Shown here piece after piece: positions 8,213 to 15,967 of a DNA stretch of 64,000 nucleotides. Source of the stretch: Mumia flava (GTDB lineage Bacteria > Actinomycetota > Actinomycetes > Propionibacteriales > Nocardioidaceae); NCBI RefSeq assembly GCF_002797495.1, contig NZ_PGEZ01000001.1, forward strand, positions 434,001 through 498,000. Reading direction: 5' to 3'. The notes under the pieces are model-generated. The model ran no database searches. It saw only the letters and a list, made by a program, of their open reading frames with translations, and was not told the origin of the DNA. Every line of letters starts with the position of its first letter. Position 1 is the first letter of the stretch. The position numbers and the translations under genes are program-made.

Positions 8213-9427
8213 TCAGCGGCGGCGGAGCTTCACCGCGCGGCTCTGCGCGCTCGGGCCTGCAGCCGACCGTGCCACCACGCGGCACCGGTACGCGCGATTG
8301 CGCTTCAGCCGCTTCACGACGATCTTCCGCTTCGCCGCTCCCGCCGACGCCTTCCGGCGGTGATGGCCGCGCGTCGCCTTGCACATCACCTTGTAGCCCT
8401 TGATCCGCGCCCCGCGAGCCTTCGACGCGCGGTACCGGACCGCACCCTTGCGCGCCTTGACGCGTTTCGCCCTCACCTTCGTCGGACGGGTCGGTGTGAC
8501 CGTGCCGCGGCGGATCCGCACGTTGCGTGCAGAGAACGTCATGTTGTCGAGCAGCACCTGCAGCTCGCTGCCGACGAGGCTGATCCGTACGGTGGCGCCA
8601 CCCGCACCCAGCACGTCGATCCCCGACGTCGTGAGCGTCGACGGGTCCGGCACGCCGTACGCCACCCGCAGGAACGCGTCCGGCACCACGAGCTCCGTAC
8701 GCCCGCGGACCACCGTGGTGCCGTCCTCACGGTAGTGACGGTTTGCGAGCAGGATCCGCAGCATCGCACGACCGGCGGGATCGTCCACGATCTCGGGCAG
8801 GCCGCTGCTGGCAGCGACGTTGGTGAAGAAGGTCATCCCGTACGACGCGGCGCGCTGGGTCGTGTTGCGCCACTGGCCGAAGTCGGTGACCTGGAAGTTC
8901 AGGGCGGCGTCCCACTCACCGTTCTCCACCGGGTCGGGGTCGTCGGCCCACTCCGGGCAGGTCCAGGGCCAGGACGACTGGTCGCACTGCCCGGAGATCG
9001 TCACCGGATCCAGCGCGAGACGCACGCGGTAGCCGCCCGGACGGCTGCGCTGCACCGCGACGTCGCGACCGCTCCCGGTGACCACACGCGGGATCATGCT
9101 GCCCGTCTCGAGCGTCACCACCCACCGGTGCCCGAGCTCGGACCCGCCGATGTCCGGGTCGCCGTTCTTCAGCAGCGACGCACCGATCACCCGGCCGCCC
9201 TCGTACGTCCAGCGGTGGACGTAGAGGTCCCAGACGGGGTGGCCGGCGGGGATCGCCACGCCGTCACGGGTCACGGACGCGACGCACGGCAGACCTGCGC
9301 CCGGCTCGCTGCAGCGCAGCACCTCGACGTCCACGCCGGCGGCCGGGCTGCTCACCGCCGTGACAGCAGCGGTCGGCGCCGCCAGCACCAGCGCGGCCGC
9401 CGCCGCGATCGACCTCAGTCGTCTCAT
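8213..9427 (-). CDS. Secreted protein of unknown function with basic Fn3-like C-terminal domain
   Basis: A 404-residue protein with a clear signal peptide (MRRLRSIAAAAALVLAAPTAAV, cleavage probably after an Ala near 25-30). The middle 270 residues are beta-rich, Trp/Asp-rich and contain several Cys; I do not recognise a family. Residues about 315-404 form a strongly basic fibronectin-III-like module (TKVRAKRVKARKGAVRYR, then GYKVMCKATRG, YRCRVVARSAAGPS), a decoration common on exported Nocardioidaceae proteins. It lies between two halves of the sugar locus on the minus strand, but nothing ties it functionally to them. The hairpin at 9588-9647 separates it from the epimerase upstream. Confidence 0.75.
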   Translation of the reverse strand: MRRLRSIAAAAALVLAAPTAAVTAVSSPAAGVDVEVLRCSEPGAGLPCVASVTRDGVAIPAGHPVWDLYVHRWTYEGGRVIGASLLKNGDPDIGGSELGHRWVVTLETGSMIPRVVTGSGRDVAVQRSRPGGYRVRLALDPVTISGQCDQSSWPWTCPEWADDPDPVENGEWDAALNFQVTDFGQWRNTTQRAASYGMTFFTNVAASSGLPEIVDDPAGRAMLRILLANRHYREDGTTVVRGRTELVVPDAFLRVAYGVPDPSTLTTSGIDVLGAGGATVRISLVGSELQVLLDNMTFSARNVRIRRGTVTPTRPTKVRAKRVKARKGAVRYRASKARGARIKGYKVMCKATRGHHRRKASAGAAKRKIVVKRLKRNRAYRCRVVARSAAGPSAQSRAVKLRRR

Positions 9428-9587
9428 CGTCGCTCCCCCGTCGGCACGATCGCCGCCGGACGAACCGCGGCGGCTCCGCGAGCGTAGCGGTGCCCGGGGA
9501 CCACTCGGGGCCGTCTTTCAGGGACGGCCGGGCCGGCACGACGCACGCGGACAGCACTCCACCCGGGCCGCGAGCTGCAGGGCATGT

Positions 9588-9647
9588 GTGCGTCTTGATT
9601 TGCTCGCACACCGTGCGCGTACGGTGTGCGAGGAAATCAAGACGCAC
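9588..9647 (-). terminator. 27-bp hairpin downstream of the epimerase gene
   Basis: Arms 9588-9614 and 9621-9647 are complementary at 26 of 27 positions around a 6-base loop; the stem contains a locally AT-rich patch (TCTTGATTT / AAATCAAGA). It begins 50 bases after the epimerase stop, so a strong terminator for the MTA phosphorylase-epimerase unit is the simplest reading. Its length and single central mismatch resemble the hairpin at 11737-11804 on the other side of the same pair. Confidence 0.6.
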
Positions 9648-9696
9648 GGTGCTCGTCGCACGGCGGGCTCAGCCGGCCCTTGCTCCGACGAGCTCG

Positions 9697-10740
9697 TCAG
9701 CGGGTGCGGAGCGGCGCGTGCGCGAGATCCGCCAGCCCCTCGGCGGGTGGGACCTCCGCCGTGAACCCGAGCTCGTCGTACGCCCGCTGCGGCGACGCGA
9801 CCACGTGCCGGACGTCGTACGGGCGGTGGTCGCCGGTGACCACCGGATCCGGACCGTCGCCGGCCGCCGCGAGGATCCGTGCCATCTCCCCCAACGTGCA
9901 CGGGTGGCCGGACGCCACGTTGTACGCGTGCAGGCCGCTGGCCAGGTCACCGACGCGTTCCAGGGCCGCGAGGTTGGCCCGCGCGACGTCGCGGACGTGC
10001 ACGAAGTCGCGCATCTGCTGCCCGTCCTCGAACACCCGCGGCGCCTGCCCGCGCTCCAGCGCCGAGCGGAAGATCGCCGCGACCCCGGAGTACGGGGTGT
10101 CTGCGGGCATCCCCGGCCCGTACACGTTGTGGTAGCGCAGCGCCACCGCCGAGCCGCCCTCGAGCGTGCACCACGCGGACGCGTAGTGCTCCTGCGCGAC
10201 CTTCGACGCGGCGTACGACGTGCGGGGCTCGAAGGCCGCGTCCTCGCCGACGTGCCGCCACGTCACCGGCGCTCCGCAGACCCCGCAGCCGGGGTCGAAC
10301 CGCCCCGCGTCCAGGTCGTCGACCCGCCGCGGCGCCGGCGGGACGTCGCCGTGCTCCGCACAGGTGTAGCGCCCGTCGCCGTACACGACCATCGACGACG
10401 CCAGCACGAGCCGCCCGACGCCGGCGCGCCCCATCGCGGCGAGGAGGACCGCCGTGCCGTGGTCGTTGTGGTCGGCGTAGGCGGGCAGGTCCTGCGCGTC
10501 GACGCCGTTGCCGACCATCGCGGCCTGGTGGCAGACCGCGTCGACGCCCTCGAGCGCCGCGTCGACGTCGGCGGCGCGCCGTACGTCGCCGTGGCGGACG
10601 CCGGGCGGTACGGGGGCCTGCGCGCGGTGTGCGGCGGGATGCATGAGGTCGAGCCCGACGATCTCGTGGCCGGCCTCGCGCAGCACCGCGCTGACGTGGG
10701 TCCCGATGAACCCGGCCGCGCCGGTCACCAGCACCCTCAT
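9697..10740 (-). CDS. NAD-dependent epimerase/dehydratase (extended SDR) with CxxC insertion
   Basis: A 347-residue extended short-chain dehydrogenase. It has the NAD motif GAAGFIG at residues 7-13, catalytic Ser115/116 in LASSMVVYG, and YxxxK as Y176-K180 in SYAASKVAQEHY, then RYHNVYGPG. Between strand 5 and the catalytic Tyr there is an unusual insertion with C127, H130, C152 and C155 (YTCAEHG ... PGCGVCGAP), a possible zinc site. It sits 37 bases downstream of the MTA phosphorylase gene; the homologous mycobacterial pair is Rv0535-Rv0536 (galE3). A reasonable role is 3-epimerisation of a nucleotide-linked methylthioribose to the xylo form (inference). Confidence 0.85.
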   Translation of the reverse strand: MRVLVTGAAGFIGTHVSAVLREAGHEIVGLDLMHPAAHRAQAPVPPGVRHGDVRRAADVDAALEGVDAVCHQAAMVGNGVDAQDLPAYADHNDHGTAVLLAAMGRAGVGRLVLASSMVVYGDGRYTCAEHGDVPPAPRRVDDLDAGRFDPGCGVCGAPVTWRHVGEDAAFEPRTSYAASKVAQEHYASAWCTLEGGSAVALRYHNVYGPGMPADTPYSGVAAIFRSALERGQAPRVFEDGQQMRDFVHVRDVARANLAALERVGDLASGLHAYNVASGHPCTLGEMARILAAAGDGPDPVVTGDHRPYDVRHVVASPQRAYDELGFTAEVPPAEGLADLAHAPLRTR

Positions 10741-10777
10741 CCGGCGCTCATCCGGTCCGGGCTCACAGCACGGTCGC

Positions 10778-11590
10778 TCACGGGAGCGTGATCGGCAGGT
10801 CGAGCCCGTCGAGCGCGTGACTGCACCCGCAGTCGCGGTCGGCGGGCACGGTCGCGGCCATGTCGCGCAGCGCGGGGCGGAGCCGGTCGAGGTGCTCCGC
10901 GAACACCCGGATCACCTCCGCATGACTCACCTCGTCGCCCGCCTCGACCCCGGCGTCGAGGTCCGTGACGAGGCAGACGGTGGCATAGCAGAGCGCGAGC
11001 TCGCGGGCGAGGATCGCCTCGGGGTGGCCCGTCATGCCGATCACCGACCAGCCGTTGCCGGAGTACCAGCGCGACTCCGCGCGGGTCGAGAACCGCGGCC
11101 CGTCGATCACCACGAGCGTCCCGCCGTCGACCGCGCCGCCCGGCGCGCCGGCGAGCAGCGTGTCGCGCAGCCGCGGGCAGTACGGGTCGGCGAACGCGAC
11201 GTGGACCGCGCCGTCGTCGTAGTAGGTCTGGATCCGCTTGGTGGTCCGGTCGACGAGCTGGTCGGGGACGACGAGCGTGCCCGGTCCGAGCTCGGGCTGG
11301 AGCCCGCCGACGGCGCACGGCGCGAGGATCTGGCGGACGCCGAGGCTGCGCAGGGCCCAGAGGTTCGCGCGGTACGGGACCCGGTGGGCGGGGAAGGCGT
11401 GGTGCTTGCCGTGGCGCGGGAGGAACGCGACGGTCCGCGGCCCACCGTCGGCGGCGACCGTACCGACCGTCACCGGCGCGGACGGCGGCCCGTATGGGGT
11501 GTCGACCTCCACCTCGGTGACGTCGTCGAACAGCGAGTAGAAGCCCGTCCCGCCGATCACGGCGACCTCGGGGATGCGCTCAGCGTCCAT
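10778..11590 (-). CDS. mtnP: S-methyl-5'-thioadenosine phosphorylase
   Basis: A 270-residue nucleoside phosphorylase of the MTAP/PNP family. Motifs are VIGGTGFYSL at residues 9-18 (phosphate-binding), PRHGKHH, VPYRANLWALRSLG, APCAVGGLQPELGPG, the DGPRFSTRAES phosphate/substrate loop and GMTGHPEAILARE. It would split methylthioadenosine with phosphate to adenine and 5-methylthioribose-1-phosphate, in purine and methionine salvage or, here, to feed a methylthiopentose pathway. Specificity for MTA over other purine nucleosides is family-based inference. ATG at 11590 was chosen by homology; the frame upstream reads only through an 18-bp tandem repeat. The epimerase follows on the same strand. Confidence 0.9.
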   Translation of the reverse strand: MDAERIPEVAVIGGTGFYSLFDDVTEVEVDTPYGPPSAPVTVGTVAADGGPRTVAFLPRHGKHHAFPAHRVPYRANLWALRSLGVRQILAPCAVGGLQPELGPGTLVVPDQLVDRTTKRIQTYYDDGAVHVAFADPYCPRLRDTLLAGAPGGAVDGGTLVVIDGPRFSTRAESRWYSGNGWSVIGMTGHPEAILARELALCYATVCLVTDLDAGVEAGDEVSHAEVIRVFAEHLDRLRPALRDMAATVPADRDCGCSHALDGLDLPITLP

Positions 11591-11632
11591 GGTCCCGCAG
11601 TCTGCCACCGGACCCCGACGCCGCGCAGGCGG

Positions 11633-11730
11633 CCCGCACCCCGCGTACGTCCCGCACCCCGCGTACGTCCCGCACCCCGCGTACGTCCCGCACCCCGCGT
11701 ACGTCCCGCACCCCGCGTACGTCCCGCACC
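11633..11730. repeat. 18-bp tandem repeat, five copies, upstream of the MTA phosphorylase
   Basis: Five perfect copies of CCCGCACCCCGCGTACGT run from 11633 to 11722, followed by an 8-base partial copy. The array ends 43 bases before the mtnP start codon on the upstream side. Each unit contains GTAC. It may lie in the promoter or leader of the mtnP-epimerase unit; copy-number change could alter promoter spacing (inference). Confidence 0.95.
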
Positions 11731-11736
11731 GACGCA

Positions 11737-11804
11737 CCGAGCGCGCCTTGCCGATTCCGAGCGCGTCTTGCAGGAAGCGCTCGGATTCGGCAAGGCGCGC
11801 TCGG
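11737..11804 (-). terminator. 28-bp hairpin downstream of the MMPL-DUF3046 unit
   Basis: Arms 11737-11764 and 11777-11804 match at 27 of 28 positions around a 12-base loop (GTCTTGCAGGAA). It starts about 30 bases after the DUF3046 stop codon on the minus strand and precedes the mtnP leader, so it probably terminates the MMPL-DUF3046 transcript and insulates mtnP. Confidence 0.65.
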
Positions 11805-11833
11805 ACGGTCCCCGACTGCCTAGCGCCGGCCGC

Positions 11834-12028
11834 TCAGCGCTCGGACGGCGGGAGGCCGAGGCGGGACCACACGGCGCGCCACACCACCTTCGGCGGCACC
11901 CCGGCGTCGAGCGCCTCGGCCGCAGTGCGCCCGTCGAGCTCGGCCAGCACCTGCTGGTCCGCCCACACCGGGGCGTACGCGGACCCGAGGTGCTGCTCCA
12001 TGCGTTCCCAGAACTCGCTGTGCCTCAC
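11834..12028 (-). CDS. DUF3046 small protein
   Basis: A 64-residue protein from the GTG at 12028: V/M-RHSEFWERMEQHLGSAY, then VWADQQVLAELDGRTAAEAL and VWRAVWSRLGLPPSER. This is the complete DUF3046 family, found widely in actinobacteria, usually next to recA-recX; its function is unknown. Here the GTG overlaps the stop of the MMPL exporter gene by 4 bases (GTGA), so it is translationally coupled to a transporter instead. No recA or recX is visible in the window. Confidence 0.9.
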   Translation of the reverse strand: MRHSEFWERMEQHLGSAYAPVWADQQVLAELDGRTAAEALDAGVPPKVVWRAVWSRLGLPPSER

Positions 12029-14214
12029 GGGGCCAGTATGCGTTCCGGCTCCACGTCCGAGCTCGCGGCCGAGCCCGTGACCGGCGCGGACGGCCCCTCG
12101 CGCAGCCCGTAGCGCTCCCACCAGCGGCGCATCGGTCCTGGGGCCCACCAGTTCGCACGACCCAGCAGCCGCATCGTGGCCGGGACGAGGACGAGCCGCA
12201 CGACGGTCGCGTCCAGGAGCACGGCGACGAGCATCCCGACGCCGATCATCTTCATGAACACGATCCCCGAGGTCGCGAACGCGCCGATCACGACCGCGAG
12301 AAGCAGCGCGGCGCTGGTGATGATCCGGCCGGTCTTCTGGACCCCGGCGGCGACCGCGGCGACGTTGTCGCCGGTCGCGTCCCACTCCTCGCGGATCCGC
12401 GACAGGAGGAACACCTCGTAGTCCATCGACAGCCCGAACAGGATCGCCGCCATCAGGATCGGCTGGGTGCCGTCGAGGTAGCCGGTCGAGGTGAACCCGA
12501 GGAGGCCCTCCAGGTGCCCTTCGGCGAAGATCCACGTCACCACGCCGAACGCCGCGCTGATCGAGACGATGTTGACGAGTATCGCCTTGATCGGCAGCAC
12601 CACCGACCCGAACGCGACGAACAGCAGCGCGAACATCGTCACCGCGATCAACCCCGCCATCCACGGCAGCCGCTCACCGATGCTGTCGAGCATGTCGACG
12701 GTCTGCGCGGTCGGTCCGCCGATCAGCACCTCGCCGGGCGCGGGGACGGACCGCAGCTCGTCGATCACGCACTGCGACGCCTCGCTCTGCGACGTCCCCT
12801 CCCACGAGACCCGCAGCAGCGACGGTGTCCCGTCGGCGGTCGCCTTCGCCTGCTCGGGCCCGGCGACCGGGGTCACCTCGTCGACACCGGGCACCGCGCC
12901 GAGACTCTGGGCGTACGCGGTGACGTCCGCCGGTGCGGCGTCCTCGACCAGCACCTCGGCCGACGACGTCTCCTGCCCTGCGACCTCGGCGAGCTTCTCC
13001 GCCGCGACCCGGGCGGGCGAGTCGGCGGGCAGCACGCGTTCGTCGACGCTCCCCCAGGCGACCTGGAGGAACGGCGACGCGAGCGCGATCAGCAGCGTGC
13101 CCGCAAGGACGAGTCCGACGACCGGGCGGCGCATCACCGCGTGGGCGAACCGCGCCCACCCGGTCGAGCTGCGCCGGGCCCGGCGGCGCCACGGCATCGC
13201 ACCGGCCTCGATCCGCCGGCCGAGCAGCATCAGCGTCGCCGGGAGCAGGGTCAGCGCGGCGACCATCGCGACGAGCACGGCGGCCATCCCGCCGTACGCC
13301 ATGGACCGCAGGAACGTCTGCGGGAAGATCAGCAGCGACGACATCGCCAGCGCGACGGTCAGGCCCGAGACGAGGACCGTACGGCCGGCCGTGACGATCG
13401 TGGTGCGGACGGCACCGGCGACCGCGTCGTCGCCGGTGCGGGCCGCGAGCTCCTCCCGGAAGCGGCTGACGACGAACAGCGCGTAGTCGATCGCCAGTCC
13501 GAGCCCGAGCAGCGTGATCACGTTGATCGCGAACACCGACACGTCCGTGACCGTGGTGAGCAGGCGCACCACCGCGAACGCGCCGAGGACCGCGACCATG
13601 CCGACCCCGACCGGCATCAGCGCCGCGACCACGCTCCCGAACACCACCAGGCTGAGCAGCAGCACCAGCGGCATCGAGATCATCTCGGCGCGCGCGATGT
13701 CGGCGGAGACGGTCTCGTTGACGTCGTCGAAGACCGCCCACTGCCCGGCGATGTCGGTCTCGAGCACGTCGGACTGCAGCGTCGGCGCGACCTCGTCGTA
13801 CGCCTCGAGGCGGGCGTCCTGGTCGCTGCCTGCGAGCGAGATCGTGACCGTGGCCGCGTGCCGGTCGTCGGAGACCAGCGCGCCGGGCCCCGGATCGAGA
13901 TAGCTGGTCACCGAGGTGACCGCGTCGGCAGGAAGGCCGTCGACCACGTCGGCCACCGCCGTACGGAACTGCGCGTCGTCGACCGTGAGGTCGTCCGACG
14001 AGTAGACCGCGACGACGTCGGGGTCGCGGTGGCCGAAGGCCTGCTCGGTCTGGACGGCGGCGCGTGCCGACTCGGCGTCCGGGTCGTCGAATCCCCCGTC
14101 GCTGAGCGAGCTGAACACCCCCGTCCCGTACAGCCCGGCCAGGACGACCAGGGCCAGTCCGAGGCCCAGCACGGCGCGTGCGTGCCTCGTGACGATGTCT
14201 GCCCAGCGATTCAT
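12025..14214 (-). CDS. MMPL/RND-family transporter
   Basis: A 729-residue membrane protein with the MMPL layout: one N-terminal helix (about 14-32), an extracytoplasmic domain (33-180), a block of helices (181-340, with GLAIDYALFVVSRFREE, the family proton-relay Asp-Tyr pair), a second extracytoplasmic domain (395-510) and a second helix block containing GLSMDYEVFLLSRIREEWD. Such proteins export lipids or hydrophobic drugs using proton motive force. It is divergent from a TetR-type regulator with an operator between them, which points to an inducible efflux pump. The shared GTGA junction links it with DUF3046. Confidence 0.92.
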   Translation of the reverse strand: MNRWADIVTRHARAVLGLGLALVVLAGLYGTGVFSSLSDGGFDDPDAESARAAVQTEQAFGHRDPDVVAVYSSDDLTVDDAQFRTAVADVVDGLPADAVTSVTSYLDPGPGALVSDDRHAATVTISLAGSDQDARLEAYDEVAPTLQSDVLETDIAGQWAVFDDVNETVSADIARAEMISMPLVLLLSLVVFGSVVAALMPVGVGMVAVLGAFAVVRLLTTVTDVSVFAINVITLLGLGLAIDYALFVVSRFREELAARTGDDAVAGAVRTTIVTAGRTVLVSGLTVALAMSSLLIFPQTFLRSMAYGGMAAVLVAMVAALTLLPATLMLLGRRIEAGAMPWRRRARRSSTGWARFAHAVMRRPVVGLVLAGTLLIALASPFLQVAWGSVDERVLPADSPARVAAEKLAEVAGQETSSAEVLVEDAAPADVTAYAQSLGAVPGVDEVTPVAGPEQAKATADGTPSLLRVSWEGTSQSEASQCVIDELRSVPAPGEVLIGGPTAQTVDMLDSIGERLPWMAGLIAVTMFALLFVAFGSVVLPIKAILVNIVSISAAFGVVTWIFAEGHLEGLLGFTSTGYLDGTQPILMAAILFGLSMDYEVFLLSRIREEWDATGDNVAAVAAGVQKTGRIITSAALLLAVVIGAFATSGIVFMKMIGVGMLVAVLLDATVVRLVLVPATMRLLGRANWWAPGPMRRWWERYGLREGPSAPVTGSAASSDVEPERILAP

Positions 14215-14233
14215 GAAGTCCCCCGTGATGGGC

Positions 14234-14277
14234 GTTCACTTTCGTGAACGGCGTTAACAGTTTACGGTGTTTACTAT
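14234..14277. promoter_or_regulatory. Operator/promoter region between MMPL transporter and TetR regulator
   Basis: GTTCACTTTCGTGAAC (14234-14249) is a perfect 6-4-6 inverted repeat. Next to it GTTAAC, GTTTAC and GTTTAC boxes lie about 10 bases apart (14253-14274), and TACTAT (14272-14277) is a good plus-strand minus-10; on the minus strand TAAACT is a candidate minus-10. An AT-rich inverted repeat covering divergent promoters is typical of TetR control of a pump (inference). Confidence 0.7.
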
Positions 14278-14345
14278 GGGAGGCGGCGCGGGAGGATGTC
14301 AAGCACCGTGCTGACATGAAGGGGCTGACAGGAGACGATGGGGTC

Positions 14346-15095
14346 ATGACGACGGCACCGACACGGCGCGAGACCCAGCGGCAGGCGACGCTCGACGAGA
14401 TCGTCGTGACGGCCCGCCGGATGGTCGCGGGCGGCGAGGAGATCTCGCTGCGCGCCGTCGCGACGGCGATGGGGATGACCGCGCCGGCCCTGTACCGCTA
14501 CGTCGACAACATCGAGGACCTCAGCCAACGCGTGGCCGGCTCGGTCTACGACGACCTGCTGGACCTGATGCTCGAGGCGTCGGGCCCGTACGCGCCGGAC
14601 CCCGCGTCCGAGATCGTCGCGGGTGCGGCCGCGTTCCGACGGTGGAGCCTCGCGCACCGCGGCGAGTTCGCGCTCACGTTCGCCAACCCGGTGATCGGTG
14701 CGTCGGCGTCGAAGCACGGCGAGGGGCCGTGCGCGGAGTCGGGGATGCGGTTCGGCGGGTTCTTCGGCGAGCGGGTCGCGCAACTGTGGAGCGAGCGCGG
14801 GTTCTCGGACCTGCCCGCCGCTCCGTCCGGGCCGGCCGACGCCGAGGCGATCGCGGCCGTGCACGAGAAGCCGGGGGTCGGGGAGCTGCCCGAGCGCGCG
14901 CAGTGGGCGTTCCTGCGGGCCTGGTCACGGCTGTACGGGACGGTGACCCTGGAAACGTTCGGCCACGTCTCCGACGGTGTGGTGGAGTCCGGGGCTCTGT
15001 TCCAGGACACGATGCGCGAGTGCGGCCGCCTGCTCGGGCTCGGCGACCGCGCCGACGAGCTCCAGGTCGTCGTCGACGCCGTCCTGTCGGCCTGA
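14346..15095 (+). CDS. TetR-family transcriptional regulator
   Basis: A 249-residue TetR-type repressor. The N-terminal helix-turn-helix region is recognisable from RETQRQATLDEIVVTARRMV through ISLRAVATAMGMTAPALYRYV (helices 2-3, about residues 35-60). The remainder is a helical ligand-binding domain with a WSLAHRGEFALTFANPV stretch as in TetR proteins carrying a WHG C-terminal domain. ATG at 14346 fits the family; an in-frame ATG at 14316 is possible. It is divergent from the MMPL transporter and probably represses it through the inverted repeat at 14234-14249. Confidence 0.92.
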   Translation: MTTAPTRRETQRQATLDEIVVTARRMVAGGEEISLRAVATAMGMTAPALYRYVDNIEDLSQRVAGSVYDDLLDLMLEASGPYAPDPASEIVAGAAAFRRWSLAHRGEFALTFANPVIGASASKHGEGPCAESGMRFGGFFGERVAQLWSERGFSDLPAAPSGPADAEAIAAVHEKPGVGELPERAQWAFLRAWSRLYGTVTLETFGHVSDGVVESGALFQDTMRECGRLLGLGDRADELQVVVDAVLSA

Positions 15096-15108
15096 AGCTG
15101 CTCCCCGC

Positions 15109-15272
15109 CCGTCGAGGCGCGAGCGCAGCACGCCCCCCGCTCGTCGAGGCGCGAGCGCAGCGAGGTCCCCCGCTCGTCGAGGCGCGAGCGCAGCGAGGAC
15201 CCCCGCTCGTCGAGGCGCGAGCGCAGCACGCCCCCCCGCTCGTCGAGGCGCGAGCGCAGCAAGCGATCGAGA
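15109..15272. repeat. 32/33-bp direct repeats with GTCGAGGCGCGAGCGCAGC core, five copies
   Basis: The 19-base core starts at 15111, 15143, 15176, 15209 and 15242, and the array ends with ATCGAGAC. It fills the gap between convergent tetR and vapC. The same core occurs twice at 46.26-46.30 kb next to an inverted copy. This resembles the REP-like intergenic elements common in high-GC actinobacteria; it probably does not encode anything. Confidence 0.95.
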
Positions 15273-15301
15273 CGCCGGCGGCCACCCGACGCTTCTCGTC
15301 C

Positions 15302-15730
15302 TCAGGTCAGTGCCCACGGGTCGAGGCAGGGGACGCCGAGGGGCTCGAAGTGCCGGGCGTTGCGCGTCACCACGACCATCTCGGCGGCTTGAGCGATGGC
15401 GGCGATCAGGGCGTCATCGAGCGGGGCTCGTTCGGGGACTCGGTAGGTGGCCAGGACCCGGGCCTCGGGCAGGCCGAAGGGCAGCACGCGTCCAGCGAAG
15501 GTGGGAAGCACGCGATCTTCCAACCACCGTCGCAGGACCTCGCCCTGAGCAGGGTCCGACCGCTCCTTGGCAACAACTCCACGCTCGATCTCGGCCACGG
15601 TCGGCGCTGCCACGAACTGGTCAGCGGCTGGAACCGACGCCGCCCAGGCTTCGACCGTTGGATTGCGCCCACGGACGCGCAGCGCAGAGACCACGTTGGT
15701 ATCCAGGACGTACCGCGTCGGGTCGGTCAC
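15302..15730 (-). CDS. vapC: VapC-type PIN-domain toxin (ribonuclease)
   Basis: A 142-residue PIN protein with D10 in YVLDTNV, E47 in TVAEIERG, D105/D106 in [11 protein letters not shown] and [15 protein letters not shown] at 119-133, giving the usual acidic metal site. VapC toxins cut tRNA or rRNA when free of antitoxin. The ATG overlaps the antitoxin stop by 4 bases (ATGA). The family call is firm; the target RNA is unknown. FitB is a close alternative label because the antitoxin is FitA-like. Confidence 0.92.
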   Translation of the reverse strand: MTDPTRYVLDTNVVSALRVRGRNPTVEAWAASVPAADQFVAAPTVAEIERGVVAKERSDPAQGEVLRRWLEDRVLPTFAGRVLPFGLPEARVLATYRVPERAPLDDALIAAIAQAAEMVVVTRNARHFEPLGVPCLDPWALT

Positions 15731-15954
15731 AGCTCGGGCGTGCGAGCAGTGAGACCCAGACGGTCTGGCTCGAAATCGATGTCGGCGCCTTCGTCCGTGC
15801 TGAGCAGGTCGACGATCGTGACTGGATCGCGCTCGAGAGCGTCGGCGAGGATCTCTCGGGCTTCGGCCTCGACCGACCGGCGGTGATGCTCGGCGCGCGC
15901 CTTGAGCGCGGCCTTCGTCCCCTCGGGGAGATTGCGAATCAGGATCTGCTCCAC
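15727..15954 (-). CDS. vapB: VapB/FitA-like antitoxin (ribbon-helix-helix)
   Basis: A 75-residue antitoxin, [20 protein letters not shown] then [19 protein letters not shown], the FitA-type RHH fold that binds DNA as a dimer, with an acidic C-terminal tail ([14 protein letters not shown]) that would block the VapC active site. Two GTG codons are possible: the one at 15963 lies inside the GGAGGT ribosome site (15967-15962), so I choose the GTG at 15954, 7 bases downstream, which also gives the family N terminus. It overlaps vapC by 4 bases and probably represses its own promoter. Confidence 0.9.
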   Translation of the reverse strand: MEQILIRNLPEGTKAALKARAEHHRRSVEAEAREILADALERDPVTIVDLLSTDEGADIDFEPDRLGLTARTPEL

Positions 15955-15967
15955 GACGACCACCTCC

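Noticed and set aside
11137-11737. An extended MTA phosphorylase start at 11737 with GTYAGC peptide repeats
   Set aside because: The repeats come from the 18-bp array; homology starts at the ATG at 11590.
15109-15272. CRISPR array
   Set aside because: Spacing between cores is only 13-14 bases and nearly constant in sequence; there are no distinct spacers and no cas genes.
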